Of a stretch of 64,000 bases of DNA, positions 32,855-41,207 are shown in pieces; position 1 is the stretch's first letter, and each line of letters begins with the position of its first letter. A program made the position numbers and the translations under genes. Source of the stretch: Coriobacteriaceae bacterium AM100-PB1-1D-6A (GTDB taxonomy: Bacteria; Actinomycetota; Coriobacteriia; Coriobacteriales; Coriobacteriaceae); assembly GCA_027660625.1 (NCBI GenBank), contig JAQDNC010000004.1, forward strand, positions 1-64,000, read 5' to 3'. Under the pieces are notes generated by a model. It was not told the origin of the DNA. It saw only the letters and a program-made list of their open reading frames with translations, and did not search any database.

Positions 32855-33490
32855 CTAGTCGCGCAGGATGATGTCCATGGCGAGCATCAGATTGCGCTCG
32901 TCGATGGCAAACGGGGCGGCCTCGCGCGTCTTGGGCTTGGCACAAAACGCGATGCCCGTACCCGCGGCCTGAATCATGGGGATGTCGTTGGCGCCGTCAC
33001 CGATCGCGACGGTGTGGGCCATGTCGACGCCGCACTCAACCGCCCAATCCAGCAGCTGGATGAGCTTGGACTCCTTGGTCACAATGTCTGCCGCCAGCTT
33101 GCCGGTGAGCTGGCCGTCCACGACCTCCAGACGATTGGCCAGGCAAAAGTCGATGCCCGCGGCGGCCACGATCTTATCGGCGACCTCGTGGAAGCCGCCA
33201 CTCACGACGCCGACCTTCCAGCCCTTGCTATGCGCCGAGCGCACAAGCTCCAGCGCGCCGGGGGTAAAGGTCACGCGCTCAAAGGTGCGCTCGAACACGC
33301 TCTCGTCCAAGCCGGCAAGCAGCCCCACGCGCTCCTCGAGCGCCTGCTTAAAGTCCAGTTCGCCGCGCATGGCGCGTTCGGTGATCTGCGCTACTTGCTC
33401 GCCCACGCCGGCCTCCTCGCCCAACAGGTCGATGACTTCCTGGTTGATGAGCGTGGAGTCGATATCCATAACGATGAGGCGTGCGGTCAT
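32855..33490 (-). CDS. serB: phosphoserine phosphatase
   Basis: 211 residues. HAD-family enzyme for the last step of serine synthesis. Motif I VMDIDST gives the nucleophile D9 and general acid D11. Motif II is VVSGGFHEV, then a conserved lysine (TKESK), and motif III is AIGDGANDIPM. The core-only length lacks the N-terminal ACT domain of longer SerB proteins. GGAAAGG supports the ATG at 33490, which is used in preference to an ATG at 33535. It is divergent from aspS. Confidence 0.9.
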   Translation of the reverse strand: MTARLIVMDIDSTLINQEVIDLLGEEAGVGEQVAQITERAMRGELDFKQALEERVGLLAGLDESVFERTFERVTFTPGALELVRSAHSKGWKVGVVSGGFHEVADKIVAAAGIDFCLANRLEVVDGQLTGKLAADIVTKESKLIQLLDWAVECGVDMAHTVAIGDGANDIPMIQAAGTGIAFCAKPKTREAAPFAIDERNLMLAMDIILRD

Positions 33491-33746
33491 GACGGGCCTT
33501 TCCGAGTGCGGTTGTATTGGGGCACATTGTCGCACGCGGCGCGCCTTGGCGACGGCCAGGCCGCGTCAATTGTTTCGTCTCCGTCAAGTCTTTGGGCAAG
33601 AGCTACTTTTTCGCGGCACATCGACGCGGGTGCGATAAGATAGAACGCCATGTCTGGCTGCGCGGTTTACGCAGGCTGGGCAAATCTGTACGACGCCGCC
33701 CGGAACGACACGGGGCGGCACAGATCCATAAAGGAGGATCACTGGT
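33491..33746. promoter_or_regulatory. serB-aspS divergent region with aspS leader hairpin
   Basis: 256 bases hold both promoters. In the aspS leader, ATCTGT (33684-33689) pairs with ACAGAT (33720-33725) around a GCCGCCC/GGGGCGGC stem, ending 10 bases before the AAGGAGGA ribosome site. I looked for T-box features (GGTGG-type antiterminator bulge) and did not find them. Confidence 0.45.
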
Positions 33747-35534
33747 ATGAGCCAGACCCGTCCCATCGATGAGCATTCCATGCACACCCGTACCTGCGGC
33801 GAGCTTCGCTTCGAGAACGTGGGCGAAGAGGTCACCCTCACCGGTTGGGTGAGCCGTCGCCGTGACCACGGCGGCCTTATTTTCTGCGACCTTCGCGACC
33901 GCGAGGGCATCACGCAGCTCACCTTCGACCCCGAGCACTCCGACGGCGACGCCTTTAAGATCGCCGAGACCATGCGTCCCGAGTGGCCCATCAAGATCCA
34001 CGGCGTCGTGCGCTCCCGTGGCGAGGAGACCACCAACACCAAGCTCGCGACCGGCGAGATCGAGGTCCTGACCGACCACGCCGAGGTGCTCAACACGTCC
34101 GTCACCCCGCCGTTCCAGATCGAGGACGGCATCGAGACCAGCGAGGACACCCGCCTGCGCTATCGCTATCTGGACCTCCGCCGTCCCGAGATGATGGCCA
34201 ACCTCAAGCTGCGCTCCGACTTCACCTTTGCCATTCGCGAGGCGCTGCACAACCGTGAGTTCATGGAGGTCGAGACGCCCTCCCTGTTCAAGTCCACGCC
34301 CGAGGGCGCCCGCGACTTCATCGTCCCCAGCCGCATCCAGCCGGGTAACTTCTACGCCCTGCCGCAGTCCCCGCAGCTCCTGAAGCAGCTGCTCATGGTC
34401 GGTGGTGTCGAGCGCTACTACCAGGTTGCCAAGTGCTTCCGCGACGAGGACCTGCGTGCCGACCGCCAGCCCGAGTTCACTCAGGTCGATATCGAGATGT
34501 CCTTCGTGGACCAGAACGATGTCATGAGCGTGCTCGAAGAGGTTCTTGCCGATGCTTTCGGTCGCATGGGCGTCGAGATGCCCACGCCGCTGCGCCGCAT
34601 GAACTACTGGGATGTCATGGACACCTATGGCTCCGACAAGCCCGATACCCGCTATGGCATGCACCTGGTCGACCTGACCGACATCTTTGCCAACTCCAAG
34701 TTCAAGGTCTTTGCGACTGCCGCGAACGAGGAGGGCTCTGTCGTCAAGGCCATCAACGCCAAGGGCGCCGGTGCCTGGGCACGTGCCAAGATCGATAAGC
34801 TCGCCGGCGTGGCCTCCACGTTTGGCGCCAAGGGCCTGGCCTGGATCGCCTTCCGCGAGGACGGCTCCATCAACAGCCCCATCGTCAAGTTCTTCTCGGA
34901 CGAGGAGATGGCTGCTCTGCGCGAGCGCATGGACGTCGAGCCTGGCGACCTCGTGATGTTCGCCGCCGGCCCGCGCCTGCTCTCTGACGAGATCCTGGGC
35001 GGCATGCGTTCCCACATGGCCAACGCACTCGAGATCAAGCGTGAGGGCCACGACTTCCTGTGGGTCGTCAACTTCCCGCTGTTCCACTGGGATGAGGACC
35101 GCAAGGCCTACGCTGCCGAGCATCAGCCCTTCACGCTGCCGACCGAGACCGACATCGCCAAGATCGAGGCCGACCCGCTGGCGGCCGGTTCTTGCACCTA
35201 CGACTTTGTCATGGACGGCTTTGAGGCCGGCGGTGGCGGTATGCGTATCCACAACGCCGAGATGCAGATGTCCATGCTCAAGCTCATGGGCTTTACCGAG
35301 GAGCGCGCCGAGTCTCAGTTTGGCTTCCTCATGGAGGCCCTCAAGTTTGGTGCGCCCCCGATGGGCGGCTTCGCCCTGGGCCTGGACCGCGTGTGCATGC
35401 TGCTCACCGGCTCCGACTCTATCCGCGACGTCATGGCGTTCCCCAAGACGGCCAGCGGCTCCGACCTCATGTCGGGCGCTCCGAGTGCCGTTTCCGGCGC
35501 CCAGCTCAAGGACGTCAGCCTGCGCTTGATGTAG
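33747..35534 (+). CDS. aspS: aspartyl-tRNA synthetase (bacterial type)
   Basis: 595 residues. An N-terminal OB-fold anticodon domain (VTLTGWVSRRRDHGGLIFCDLRDREG) leads into class II motif 1, then motif 2 YQVAKCFRDEDLRADRQPEFTQVDIE. The bacterial GAD insertion domain lies at about 285-420. Motif 3 GGFALGLDRVCMLLTG is followed by the usual DVMAFPKTASGSDLMSGAPS end. Sequence alone does not show whether it also charges tRNA-Asn. AAGGAGGATCACTGGT precedes the ATG. Confidence 0.97.
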   Translation: MSQTRPIDEHSMHTRTCGELRFENVGEEVTLTGWVSRRRDHGGLIFCDLRDREGITQLTFDPEHSDGDAFKIAETMRPEWPIKIHGVVRSRGEETTNTKLATGEIEVLTDHAEVLNTSVTPPFQIEDGIETSEDTRLRYRYLDLRRPEMMANLKLRSDFTFAIREALHNREFMEVETPSLFKSTPEGARDFIVPSRIQPGNFYALPQSPQLLKQLLMVGGVERYYQVAKCFRDEDLRADRQPEFTQVDIEMSFVDQNDVMSVLEEVLADAFGRMGVEMPTPLRRMNYWDVMDTYGSDKPDTRYGMHLVDLTDIFANSKFKVFATAANEEGSVVKAINAKGAGAWARAKIDKLAGVASTFGAKGLAWIAFREDGSINSPIVKFFSDEEMAALRERMDVEPGDLVMFAAGPRLLSDEILGGMRSHMANALEIKREGHDFLWVVNFPLFHWDEDRKAYAAEHQPFTLPTETDIAKIEADPLAAGSCTYDFVMDGFEAGGGGMRIHNAEMQMSMLKLMGFTEERAESQFGFLMEALKFGAPPMGGFALGLDRVCMLLTGSDSIRDVMAFPKTASGSDLMSGAPSAVSGAQLKDVSLRLM

Positions 35535-35557
35535 GCAAGCGGCTACCTATTGCCTGT

Positions 35558-35592
35558 AACGAGGGAAGGACGTGTGCCTTCCCTCGTTTTTT
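35558..35592 (+). terminator. terminator of aspS
   Basis: A 12-bp perfect stem AACGAGGGAAGG/CCTTCCCTCGTT (35558-35569/35577-35588) followed by Ts. Confidence 0.93.
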
Positions 35593-35677
35593 GTGGGACG
35601 GGGGTGCGCCGGTAACGTACAATAACTACCACGTGGCTGGGTTTGCCGGCCGAATGTGCGATGCCGCGGGAGGGGAC

Positions 35678-35926
35678 ATGGTCGAGTTTACAAAGACGAT
35701 TAAAGATCCGTTGGGATTGCATGCCCGCCCGGTTGCGCTGCTCTATGACATTATTGCCAAGCATCGTAGCAACGTATCGGTCAGCATCGGCGATCGCCAT
35801 ACCGACGGCCGCGATGTGATGGGGCTCATGGCTCTCTACGGCGAATGTGGCGAAGACATCGTGTTCCGCGTTTCGGGCGTGGATGAGGCCTCCTGCGTCA
35901 CGTCGATCAGAAACCTCTCGCTTTAA
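35678..35926 (+). CDS. HPr-family phosphocarrier with Asp at the Ser46 position
   Basis: 82 residues, the size of HPr. The phospho-acceptor His15 is present in the canonical LGLHARPVA motif. The regulatory site that HPr kinase would phosphorylate (Ser46 in KSIMGVM) reads RDVMGLM, so residue 46 is Asp, a natural mimic of phosphoserine. As a PTS carrier it passes phosphate from enzyme I to sugar-specific IIA domains. No other PTS gene is in the window. GGGAGGGG supports the ATG at 35678. It is flanked by terminators and stands alone. Confidence 0.9.
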   Translation: MVEFTKTIKDPLGLHARPVALLYDIIAKHRSNVSVSIGDRHTDGRDVMGLMALYGECGEDIVFRVSGVDEASCVTSIRNLSL

Positions 35927-35979
35927 CCGCAATAATGTGGCAAAGGGGCAGCCCCCTCTGTTGCATAAATTGGTATGAC

Positions 35980-36021
35980 AAGGCACCGCAAAGAGACAGT
36001 CTTTGCGGTGCCTTCTTTGTT
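35980..36021 (+). terminator. terminator of the HPr-like gene
   Basis: A 14-bp perfect stem 35980-35993/36001-36014 (AAGGCACCGCAAAG/CTTTGCGGTGCCTT) followed by CTTTGTTT. Confidence 0.85.
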
Positions 36022-36065
36022 TCATATAGGAAACTTTTTCGAAATCTGAATGGGGACCCTTTCCA

Positions 36066-36119
36066 AAAAGTTAACCACGTGTTAGTTTACTAAAGCGAAC
36101 ATAGGCGTGGTTAACTTTT
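36066..36119. promoter_or_regulatory. hairpin and near-palindrome upstream of feoA
   Basis: Perfect 14-bp arms AAAAGTTAACCACG (36066-36079) and CGTGGTTAACTTTT (36106-36119). The loop contains TTAGTTTACTAA (36082-36093), whose TTAG and CTAA half-sites recall iron-regulator boxes. It lies 43 bases before the first feoA. Regulatory role is inferred. Confidence 0.5.
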
Positions 36120-36161
36120 ACCGCGTCGATGTTGAGGACGAACTGACGTTAGGAGCCACTC

Positions 36162-36404
36162 ATGTCTTGCGGACCGCAGATGCCGGCAATGCCGCTTTCG
36201 ATGGTAAAAGCGGGCGAAACCGTGCGCGTGTCTCGTGTAAAGGGCAATGAGGATATGAAGCACCACCTCAAGGACCTCGGCTTTGTCGAGGGCAACGAAA
36301 TCCACGTGGTGAGCTCGAGTGGCGCCAATATCATCGTCACCGTGCTGGGCGCACGCTTTGGCATCGATTCCAAGGTTGCCATGCACATCATGACCGTCGG
36401 TTAG
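36162..36404 (+). CDS. feoA: FeoA-domain protein (first copy)
   Basis: 80 residues. A small SH3-like FeoA fold: VKAGETVRVSRVKGNEDMKHHLKDLGFVEGNEIHVVSS...GARFGIDSKVAMHIMTV. The N-terminal extension MSCGPQMPAMPLS contains a Cys. FeoA proteins are cytosolic partners of the iron permease FeoB. A second feoA follows after 40 bases. The pair and feoB are in one direction. Confidence 0.9.
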   Translation: MSCGPQMPAMPLSMVKAGETVRVSRVKGNEDMKHHLKDLGFVEGNEIHVVSSSGANIIVTVLGARFGIDSKVAMHIMTVG

Positions 36405-36444
36405 TCGACGGTATTTCTGTACGCACTGAAAGGGGGACAAGTAA

Positions 36445-36666
36445 ATGAAGACGTTGGGTGACGTTAAGGTGGGCGAGAGCTCCACCATCGTCAAGCTTCA
36501 CGGTGAGGGTGCGCTTCGCCGCCACCTTATGGACCTGGGGCTCATCAAGGGCACTTCGTTCAAGGTCGTGAAAGTTGCACCGCTCGGTGATCCGGTCGAG
36601 ATCAACGTGCGCGGCTACGAGCTTTCCATCCGCAAGGAGGAGGCCGCCGTCGTCGAGGTTCAGTAA
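36445..36666 (+). CDS. feoA: FeoA-domain protein (second copy)
   Basis: 73 residues, compact FeoA without the N-terminal extension: LGDVKVGESSTIVKLHGEGALRRHLMDLGLIKGTSFKVVKVAPLGDPVEINVRGYELSIRKEEAAVVEV. The APLGDPVEI block is the classic FeoA signature and is clearer here than in the first copy. GAAAGGGGG precedes the ATG. The gap to feoB is 123 bases and contains an iron box, so feoB may have its own promoter. Confidence 0.92.
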   Translation: MKTLGDVKVGESSTIVKLHGEGALRRHLMDLGLIKGTSFKVVKVAPLGDPVEINVRGYELSIRKEEAAVVEVQ

Positions 36667-36697
36667 GGACTCGCGACGTATATTTCTGCAGATAAAG

Positions 36698-36716
36698 TTA
36701 GGTTTTTCTAACTTAA
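36698..36716. promoter_or_regulatory. DtxR/IdeR-type iron box upstream of feoB
   Basis: TTAGGTTTTTCTAACTTAA matches 15 of 19 positions of the DtxR/IdeR consensus TTAGGTTAGGCTAACCTAA. It is palindromic in its arms and lies 73 bases before the feoB start. Iron-bound regulator would shut off ferrous iron uptake. Confidence 0.75.
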
Positions 36717-36789
36717 TGCTACAACTTTAAAGCACATTATCCAGCCTGCGCGGAGAAAGCAGCGCAGGCACACAAGGAAGAAGGATTGA

Positions 36790-39117
36790 ATGGCGGACTC
36801 TCAGATCCATGTCGCGCTGGCGGGTAACCCCAACTGCGGCAAGACCACGCTTTTCAACCTGATCACCGGCGCCAACGGCTACGTTGGCAACTGGCCCGGC
36901 GTCACGGTTGAGAAAAAGGAAGCCAAGCTCCTGAGCGACAAGAACGTTACCATCACGGACCTCCCTGGCATCTACTCGCTTTCCCCCTACAGCCCCGAGG
37001 AGCAGTGCTCGCGCGATTACCTCATGAGCGGCGAGCCTGATGTCGTCGTCCAGGTGGTCGACGCTACCAACCTCGAGCGCAACCTGTACCTAGCGCTTCA
37101 GGTTATCGAGACCGGCCTGCCCGTGGTCGTTGCCCTCAACATGGCCGACTTGGTCGAGAAGAACGGCGACAAGATCGACACGGACAAGCTCTCCAAGAAG
37201 CTCGGCTGCCCGGTCATGATGATCTCGGCCCTTAAGAACAAGGGCATCAACGAGCTGTTCGAGCAGGTCAAGAAGTCCGCTGCTTCCAAGGGCCAGGTGC
37301 CGGAGCACAAGTTCGATTCCTCCATCGAGGACGTTCTGGACCACATCGAGAACAATCTGCCGGCGAGCGTTCCCGCCAACAAGCGTCGCTACTACGCCGT
37401 CAAGCTGTTCGAGCGCGACGCGGACGCCTGCAAGCTCATCAACCTCACTAAGGAGAAGGCCGCTCGCGTCGAGCAGCTGGTCGCCCAGTGCGAGCAGGAT
37501 TGCGACGACGACGCCGAGTCCATCATCACCGGCGAGCGCTACGGCGTGATCGCCCACATCATCGACGAGTGCCTCACCAAGGCTCCGGCCAAGATGAGCA
37601 CCTCCGAGAAGATCGACCGTGTGGTTACCAACCGTATCTTGGGCCTGCCGATCTTTGTGGTCATCATGTTCTGCGTGTACTACATTGCCGTCTCTACCTT
37701 GGGCGGCACGGTGACCGACTTCACCAACGACCAGCTCTTTGGCACCGACGGTTGGTATGTGCTCGGCCAGGGCCGCGACGCCTACGACGCAGCTGTCGAG
37801 GCTGCGGGTGACGCCGCCGACTCGGTCGACCCGGCACAGTACGGCCCCTATGTTCCGGGTATTACCACCGTGGTGCACGATGCCCTTGTGGCGGGCGGCA
37901 CCGAGGACGGTGGCCTGGTCGATTCGCTGGTCTGTGACGGTATCGTCGGCGGTCTGGGCGCCATCTTCGGCTTCGTGCCGCAGATGTTCCTGCTGTTCGT
38001 GATGCTGTCTTTCTTGGAGGACTGCGGCTACATGGCCCGCGTCGCCTTCATCATGGACCGCGTGTTCCGCCGCTTTGGCCTGTCCGGCAAGTCCTTTATC
38101 CCCATGCTCGTGTCCTCGGGCTGCGGCGTCCCCGGCGTCATGGCCACCAAGACCATCGAGAACGAGAAGGACCGCCGCATGACGGTCATGACCACCACGT
38201 TTATTCCCTGTGGCGCCAAGCTGCCGATCATCGCTCTGCTCATGGGTTCCATCATCGGCGATTCTTCCACCACCGCCGCATGGATCAGCCCGCTGTTCTA
38301 CTTCTTGGGCGTCTTTGCCGTCATCGCCTCGGGCCTCATGCTCAAGAAGACCAAGCTCTTCGCCGGTCGCCCGACGCCGTTCGTTATGGAGCTTCCCGCC
38401 TATCACTTCCCGGCAATCCGCTCTTGGGCGCTGCATGTATGGGAGCGCTGCTGGGCCTTTATCAAGAAGGCCGGCACGGTCATCTTCGCGTCCACCGTCG
38501 TGGTTTGGTTCCTCTCCAACTTTGGTAGCTACAACGGTTCCTTCGGCTTCCTGCCTGCGATGGACGGCATCCCCGAGGAGTTTATGGACTACTCCGTGCT
38601 CGCCATGCTGGGCAACCTGGTCGCTTGGATCTTCGCCCCGCTCGGCTTTAGCACCTGGCAGGCCACCGCGCTGACTGTCTCTGGACTTGTCGCCAAGGAG
38701 AACGTCGTCGCCACCGCCGGCTCGCTGCTGTCCGTTGCCGACGCCGCCGAGACCGACCCGAGCCTGTGGACCGCGTTCGCCGGCATGTTCCCGACTATGG
38801 GCGCTTGCGTTGCCTTTGGCGCCTTTAACCTGCTGTGCGCCCCGTGCTTTGCCGCTATGGGTACTATCCGCAACCAGATGGACTCCGGCAAGTGGACCGC
38901 GATTGCCATCGGCTACGAGTGCGCCTTTGCCTGGGTGATCGGCCTGTTCATCAACCAGTTCTACAACCTGCTTGTCCTTGGCCAGTTTGGTATTTGGACG
39001 GTTGTAGCCATCGTTCTGCTGGTTGCGATGCTCTTCCAGATCTTCCGTCCCATGCCCAAGCACGCTTGGACCGACGAGGACGAGACCAACACCGCTTCCG
39101 CTGCAGTTTCCGCTTAA
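36790..39117 (+). CDS. feoB: ferrous iron transporter FeoB
   Basis: 775 residues. The N-terminal G domain has G1 GNPNCGKTT (12-20), G2 with the T of GVTVEKKE, G3 DLPGIYSL and G4 NMAD. A helical GDI-like spacer runs to about 270. The membrane part contains the two Gate motifs with conserved cysteines (LVSSGCGVPGVMATKT and NLLCAPCFAAMGT). The loop between the first two helices carries an insert rich in D/A (about 318-385). It imports Fe2+ across the plasma membrane. AAGGAAGAAGG precedes the ATG. Confidence 0.96.
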   Translation: MADSQIHVALAGNPNCGKTTLFNLITGANGYVGNWPGVTVEKKEAKLLSDKNVTITDLPGIYSLSPYSPEEQCSRDYLMSGEPDVVVQVVDATNLERNLYLALQVIETGLPVVVALNMADLVEKNGDKIDTDKLSKKLGCPVMMISALKNKGINELFEQVKKSAASKGQVPEHKFDSSIEDVLDHIENNLPASVPANKRRYYAVKLFERDADACKLINLTKEKAARVEQLVAQCEQDCDDDAESIITGERYGVIAHIIDECLTKAPAKMSTSEKIDRVVTNRILGLPIFVVIMFCVYYIAVSTLGGTVTDFTNDQLFGTDGWYVLGQGRDAYDAAVEAAGDAADSVDPAQYGPYVPGITTVVHDALVAGGTEDGGLVDSLVCDGIVGGLGAIFGFVPQMFLLFVMLSFLEDCGYMARVAFIMDRVFRRFGLSGKSFIPMLVSSGCGVPGVMATKTIENEKDRRMTVMTTTFIPCGAKLPIIALLMGSIIGDSSTTAAWISPLFYFLGVFAVIASGLMLKKTKLFAGRPTPFVMELPAYHFPAIRSWALHVWERCWAFIKKAGTVIFASTVVVWFLSNFGSYNGSFGFLPAMDGIPEEFMDYSVLAMLGNLVAWIFAPLGFSTWQATALTVSGLVAKENVVATAGSLLSVADAAETDPSLWTAFAGMFPTMGACVAFGAFNLLCAPCFAAMGTIRNQMDSGKWTAIAIGYECAFAWVIGLFINQFYNLLVLGQFGIWTVVAIVLLVAMLFQIFRPMPKHAWTDEDETNTASAAVSA

Positions 39118-39146
39118 GTCCGAATAAGGATCAGCCCCTTTCCACG

Positions 39147-39179
39147 AGCCCGGGTGTCCCAGCGACACTCGGGCTTTTT
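39147..39179 (+). terminator. terminator of feoB
   Basis: Stem GCCCGGGTGTC/GACACTCGGGC (one G-T pair) within 39147-39176, then TTTTT. Confidence 0.85.
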
Positions 39180-39187
39180 GGTGCAAT

Positions 39188-39266
39188 GGGGTCAGGTTTG
39201 CTTGCACCAATCTTAGGAGATGTGACATTTCCGCAGATAAAAATCGACCAAAATAAACCTGTCCCT
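39188..39266. repeat. degenerate inverted repeat with GGGnCAGGTTT ends
   Basis: GGGGTCAGGTTT (39188-39199) and AAACCTGTCCCT (39255-39266) are near inverted copies around a 55-nt centre. Such ends resemble REP-like palindromes of other bacteria, and this may be a decayed copy. No gene inside. Confidence 0.4.
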
Positions 39267-39322
39267 TTTTGGTGGTTGAGAATGGGGTAAAGTAAGTGGT
39301 GGTTAACTAGAGGAGGCTTGCT

Positions 39323-39523
39323 ATGGCACCTATCGATATTGTTGTACTGGCTGTTATCGGTATTGCGTTTGTCGCGGTATGCGTGCGCATCTACCGCAAG
39401 GGCACCTGCGCCGACTGCGCTCAGGGTGGCGTTTGCACGGGGCATTGTTCCAACAAAAAGACATGCGCCGCGCTGAAAGGCGTCGACAAAATCGCCGAAG
39501 ACTTGGGCCGCGGTATCAAATAA
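39323..39523 (+). CDS. FeoB-associated Cys-rich membrane protein
   Basis: 66 residues. One N-terminal membrane helix (about 5-22) is followed by a short cytosolic tail with C29, C32, C38, C42 and C48. This matches the small FeoB-associated Cys-rich family found next to feoB in many anaerobes, thought to assist or stabilise the permease. AGAGGAGG lies 7-8 bases upstream. It is separated from feoB by a terminator, so it may also be read from its own promoter. Confidence 0.85.
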   Translation: MAPIDIVVLAVIGIAFVAVCVRIYRKGTCADCAQGGVCTGHCSNKKTCAALKGVDKIAEDLGRGIK

Positions 39524-39540
39524 GGTCCAGATATCCAAGC

Positions 39541-39572
39541 GCCCCGCGAGCATCCGTTCGCGGGGTGTTTTT
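39541..39572 (+). terminator. terminator of the feo locus
   Basis: Stem GCCCCGCGA (39541-39549) / TCGCGGGGT (39558-39566), one G-T pair, then GTTTTT. Confidence 0.88.
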
Positions 39573-39667
39573 CGCTTTTGAGGGTGGGCGTGGTGAGTTG
39601 CTGAGTTATTTTGGGGTATCGTTAACTGGATTGTTTATTGGCAACTCATCTGCACCGGAGTGACCCC

Positions 39668-40747
39668 ATGAGCGCTCGCGTAACCATGAAGGACATAGCC
39701 GCCGAGCTTGGCGTTTCCATCAATACCGTGCACAAGGCCCTTACGGGCAAGGCCGGCGTGAGCGAGTCCGTGCGCGCCAAGGTTAATACCAAGGCCGAGG
39801 AGATGGGCTATCACCGCAACACAAGTGCCTCGAGCCTGCGTCGTAAGGACATCAACCTGGTGTTTTGCCTGCCGTGTGCATCGCGTGAGGGTGCTTACTT
39901 CTATCGTTACCTGTGGGAAGGCTGCAATCGCTTTGAGCAGGAGGTCATCGACCAAGGCATTACTGTTGAGCGCGTCGAATTTGGCGTAGGCGGTTATGCC
40001 GATGCGCTCGAGCAAATCGATGAGCGCCTGCAAGTGGGCGAGAAGATCGATGGCTTGCTCGCCTATGCGCCGGGCGACGATCGTGCGACTGAGCTTTTGG
40101 GGCAGATCGCCGAGGCGGGCGTGACGATTGAGCTTGTCGACGGCGACCGTCCGCATTTGAATCGTTTGGGTGCGAGCTTGGCCGATTATTCGACGGCAGG
40201 CAGCCTTATGGCCGAGCAGGCGGCAAACCTGGTCCATGCTTCTGGGGCCGACGCCCGCGTGCTCCTTTTGACAGGCGACCCATATACCGATTCGCACTAT
40301 CTAACCGCCCGCGCCTTCCACAATTACCTGCGCGAACGTGATATTCCATGGCAGGTTGAGGATCTTGCAGGTGCCCATGCGCAAGTCAAACAACTCGAGC
40401 ATGAGCTCGAAAAGCGCTTGAGTGCGCCGGACGCCCCCGAACTTATCTGTAGCGTTTTTGCCGTTGGTTCCGAAGTGGTTGCCGACGCGCTCGTCTCGAC
40501 CGGCAAGGCCGGTCAGGTCATGGTGATCGGCAACGACCTGTTTCCCGAAAGTGCTCTGGCCTTGCGCCGCGGTATCTTTACCAATATTGTCTATAAGGAC
40601 CCGACGAGCCTGGCGTATCGCGGCGCTAAGACGCTGGGCGATTATCTGCTGTGGGGAAGGACCCCGACGGTGCCCGTCCAGAAGGGCGCCGTCGAGATGG
40701 TGTTTGGCAGCAACGTCGACCGCTACTGCGAACTTGCGGGAATTTAG
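39668..40747 (+). CDS. LacI-family transcriptional regulator, probable hexuronate regulator
   Basis: 359 residues. The N-terminal DNA-binding domain VTMKDIAAELGVSINTVHKALTGKAGVSESVRAKV has the LacI layout, although the recognition helix reads TVHKAL instead of the common TVSRVL. A periplasmic-binding-like sugar domain follows (VFCLPCASREGAYFYRYLWEG..., YTDSHYLTARAF, VIGNDLF). The ATG at 39668 has CCGGAG upstream. It precedes uxaCBA in the same direction. The GTGAACGTTCAC palindromes before uxaC have the central CG typical of LacI-family operators, so this is the best candidate for their binder. Confidence 0.87.
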   Translation: MSARVTMKDIAAELGVSINTVHKALTGKAGVSESVRAKVNTKAEEMGYHRNTSASSLRRKDINLVFCLPCASREGAYFYRYLWEGCNRFEQEVIDQGITVERVEFGVGGYADALEQIDERLQVGEKIDGLLAYAPGDDRATELLGQIAEAGVTIELVDGDRPHLNRLGASLADYSTAGSLMAEQAANLVHASGADARVLLLTGDPYTDSHYLTARAFHNYLRERDIPWQVEDLAGAHAQVKQLEHELEKRLSAPDAPELICSVFAVGSEVVADALVSTGKAGQVMVIGNDLFPESALALRRGIFTNIVYKDPTSLAYRGAKTLGDYLLWGRTPTVPVQKGAVEMVFGSNVDRYCELAGI

Positions 40748-40775
40748 TCGATTGGGCAGGTACCCCCTCTTGCGA

Positions 40776-40968
40776 CGTGCATTTTTGGGAGTATTCAGCA
40801 TTGGCATGCCCTGAATGAGGCGCAGAACGACTGTTTTAAGTGCCGCCGGTGGCGTATTTCGCCATCGGCGGCACTTTTTATGCCGATCGGACGCAATGTG
40901 CGCATCAAATGGGGCGCCGAGGACGGCGCGCGGCGCGCTTCGATGCTGAATACTCCCAAAAATGCACG
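40776..40968. repeat. 193-bp element with perfect 26-bp inverted ends
   Basis: Arms 40776-40801 and 40943-40968 are exact reverse complements. The interior holds a strong terminator (40838-40880). No flanking target duplication could be recognised. It could be a MITE-like element or a composite regulatory fold between the LacI gene and uxaC. Confidence 0.85.
40838..40880 (+). terminator. terminator of the LacI regulator gene
   Basis: A 17-bp stem with one G-T pair (40838-40854/40860-40876), TATTT loop, and a TTTTT run. It lies inside the 193-bp inverted repeat. Confidence 0.92.
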
Positions 40969-41101
40969 GCGGGATATGACCCACCTGAGCAAAAGCGCTC
41001 AAGTTCGGTGTTCGGGGACGCCAACCGGTCCGCAATACATGCAAGTCACAGCTCCGGCAACCGTTGAACGGACAAAATCGACCGTTCACCCCATGGTGGT
41101 T

Positions 41102-41156
41102 AGGTGAACGTTCACCTTTTGAGTTGCAATGGATTAGTATAGTGAACGTTCACCTA
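41102..41156 (+). promoter_or_regulatory. uxaC promoter with two LacI-type operators
   Basis: AGGTGAACGTTCACCT (41102-41117) and TGAACGTTCA core at 41143-41152 (TAGTGAACGTTCACCTA) are two copies of one palindrome. TTCACC (41111-41116) and TAGTAT (41135-41140), 18 bases apart, form a plausible promoter. One operator overlaps the -35 and the other the start point, a repression geometry. The same site occurs before dhuD at 59691. Confidence 0.85.
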
Positions 41157-41207
41157 AAGGATAACGAGCGCGCCGTGCGCCCGCCTTGCCAGCAAAGGGG
41201 CTGTTTG

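Noticed and set aside
33491..33746. T-box or other tRNA-sensing leader before aspS
   Set aside because: There is a leader hairpin, but no specifier loop or conserved antiterminator bulge could be recognised.
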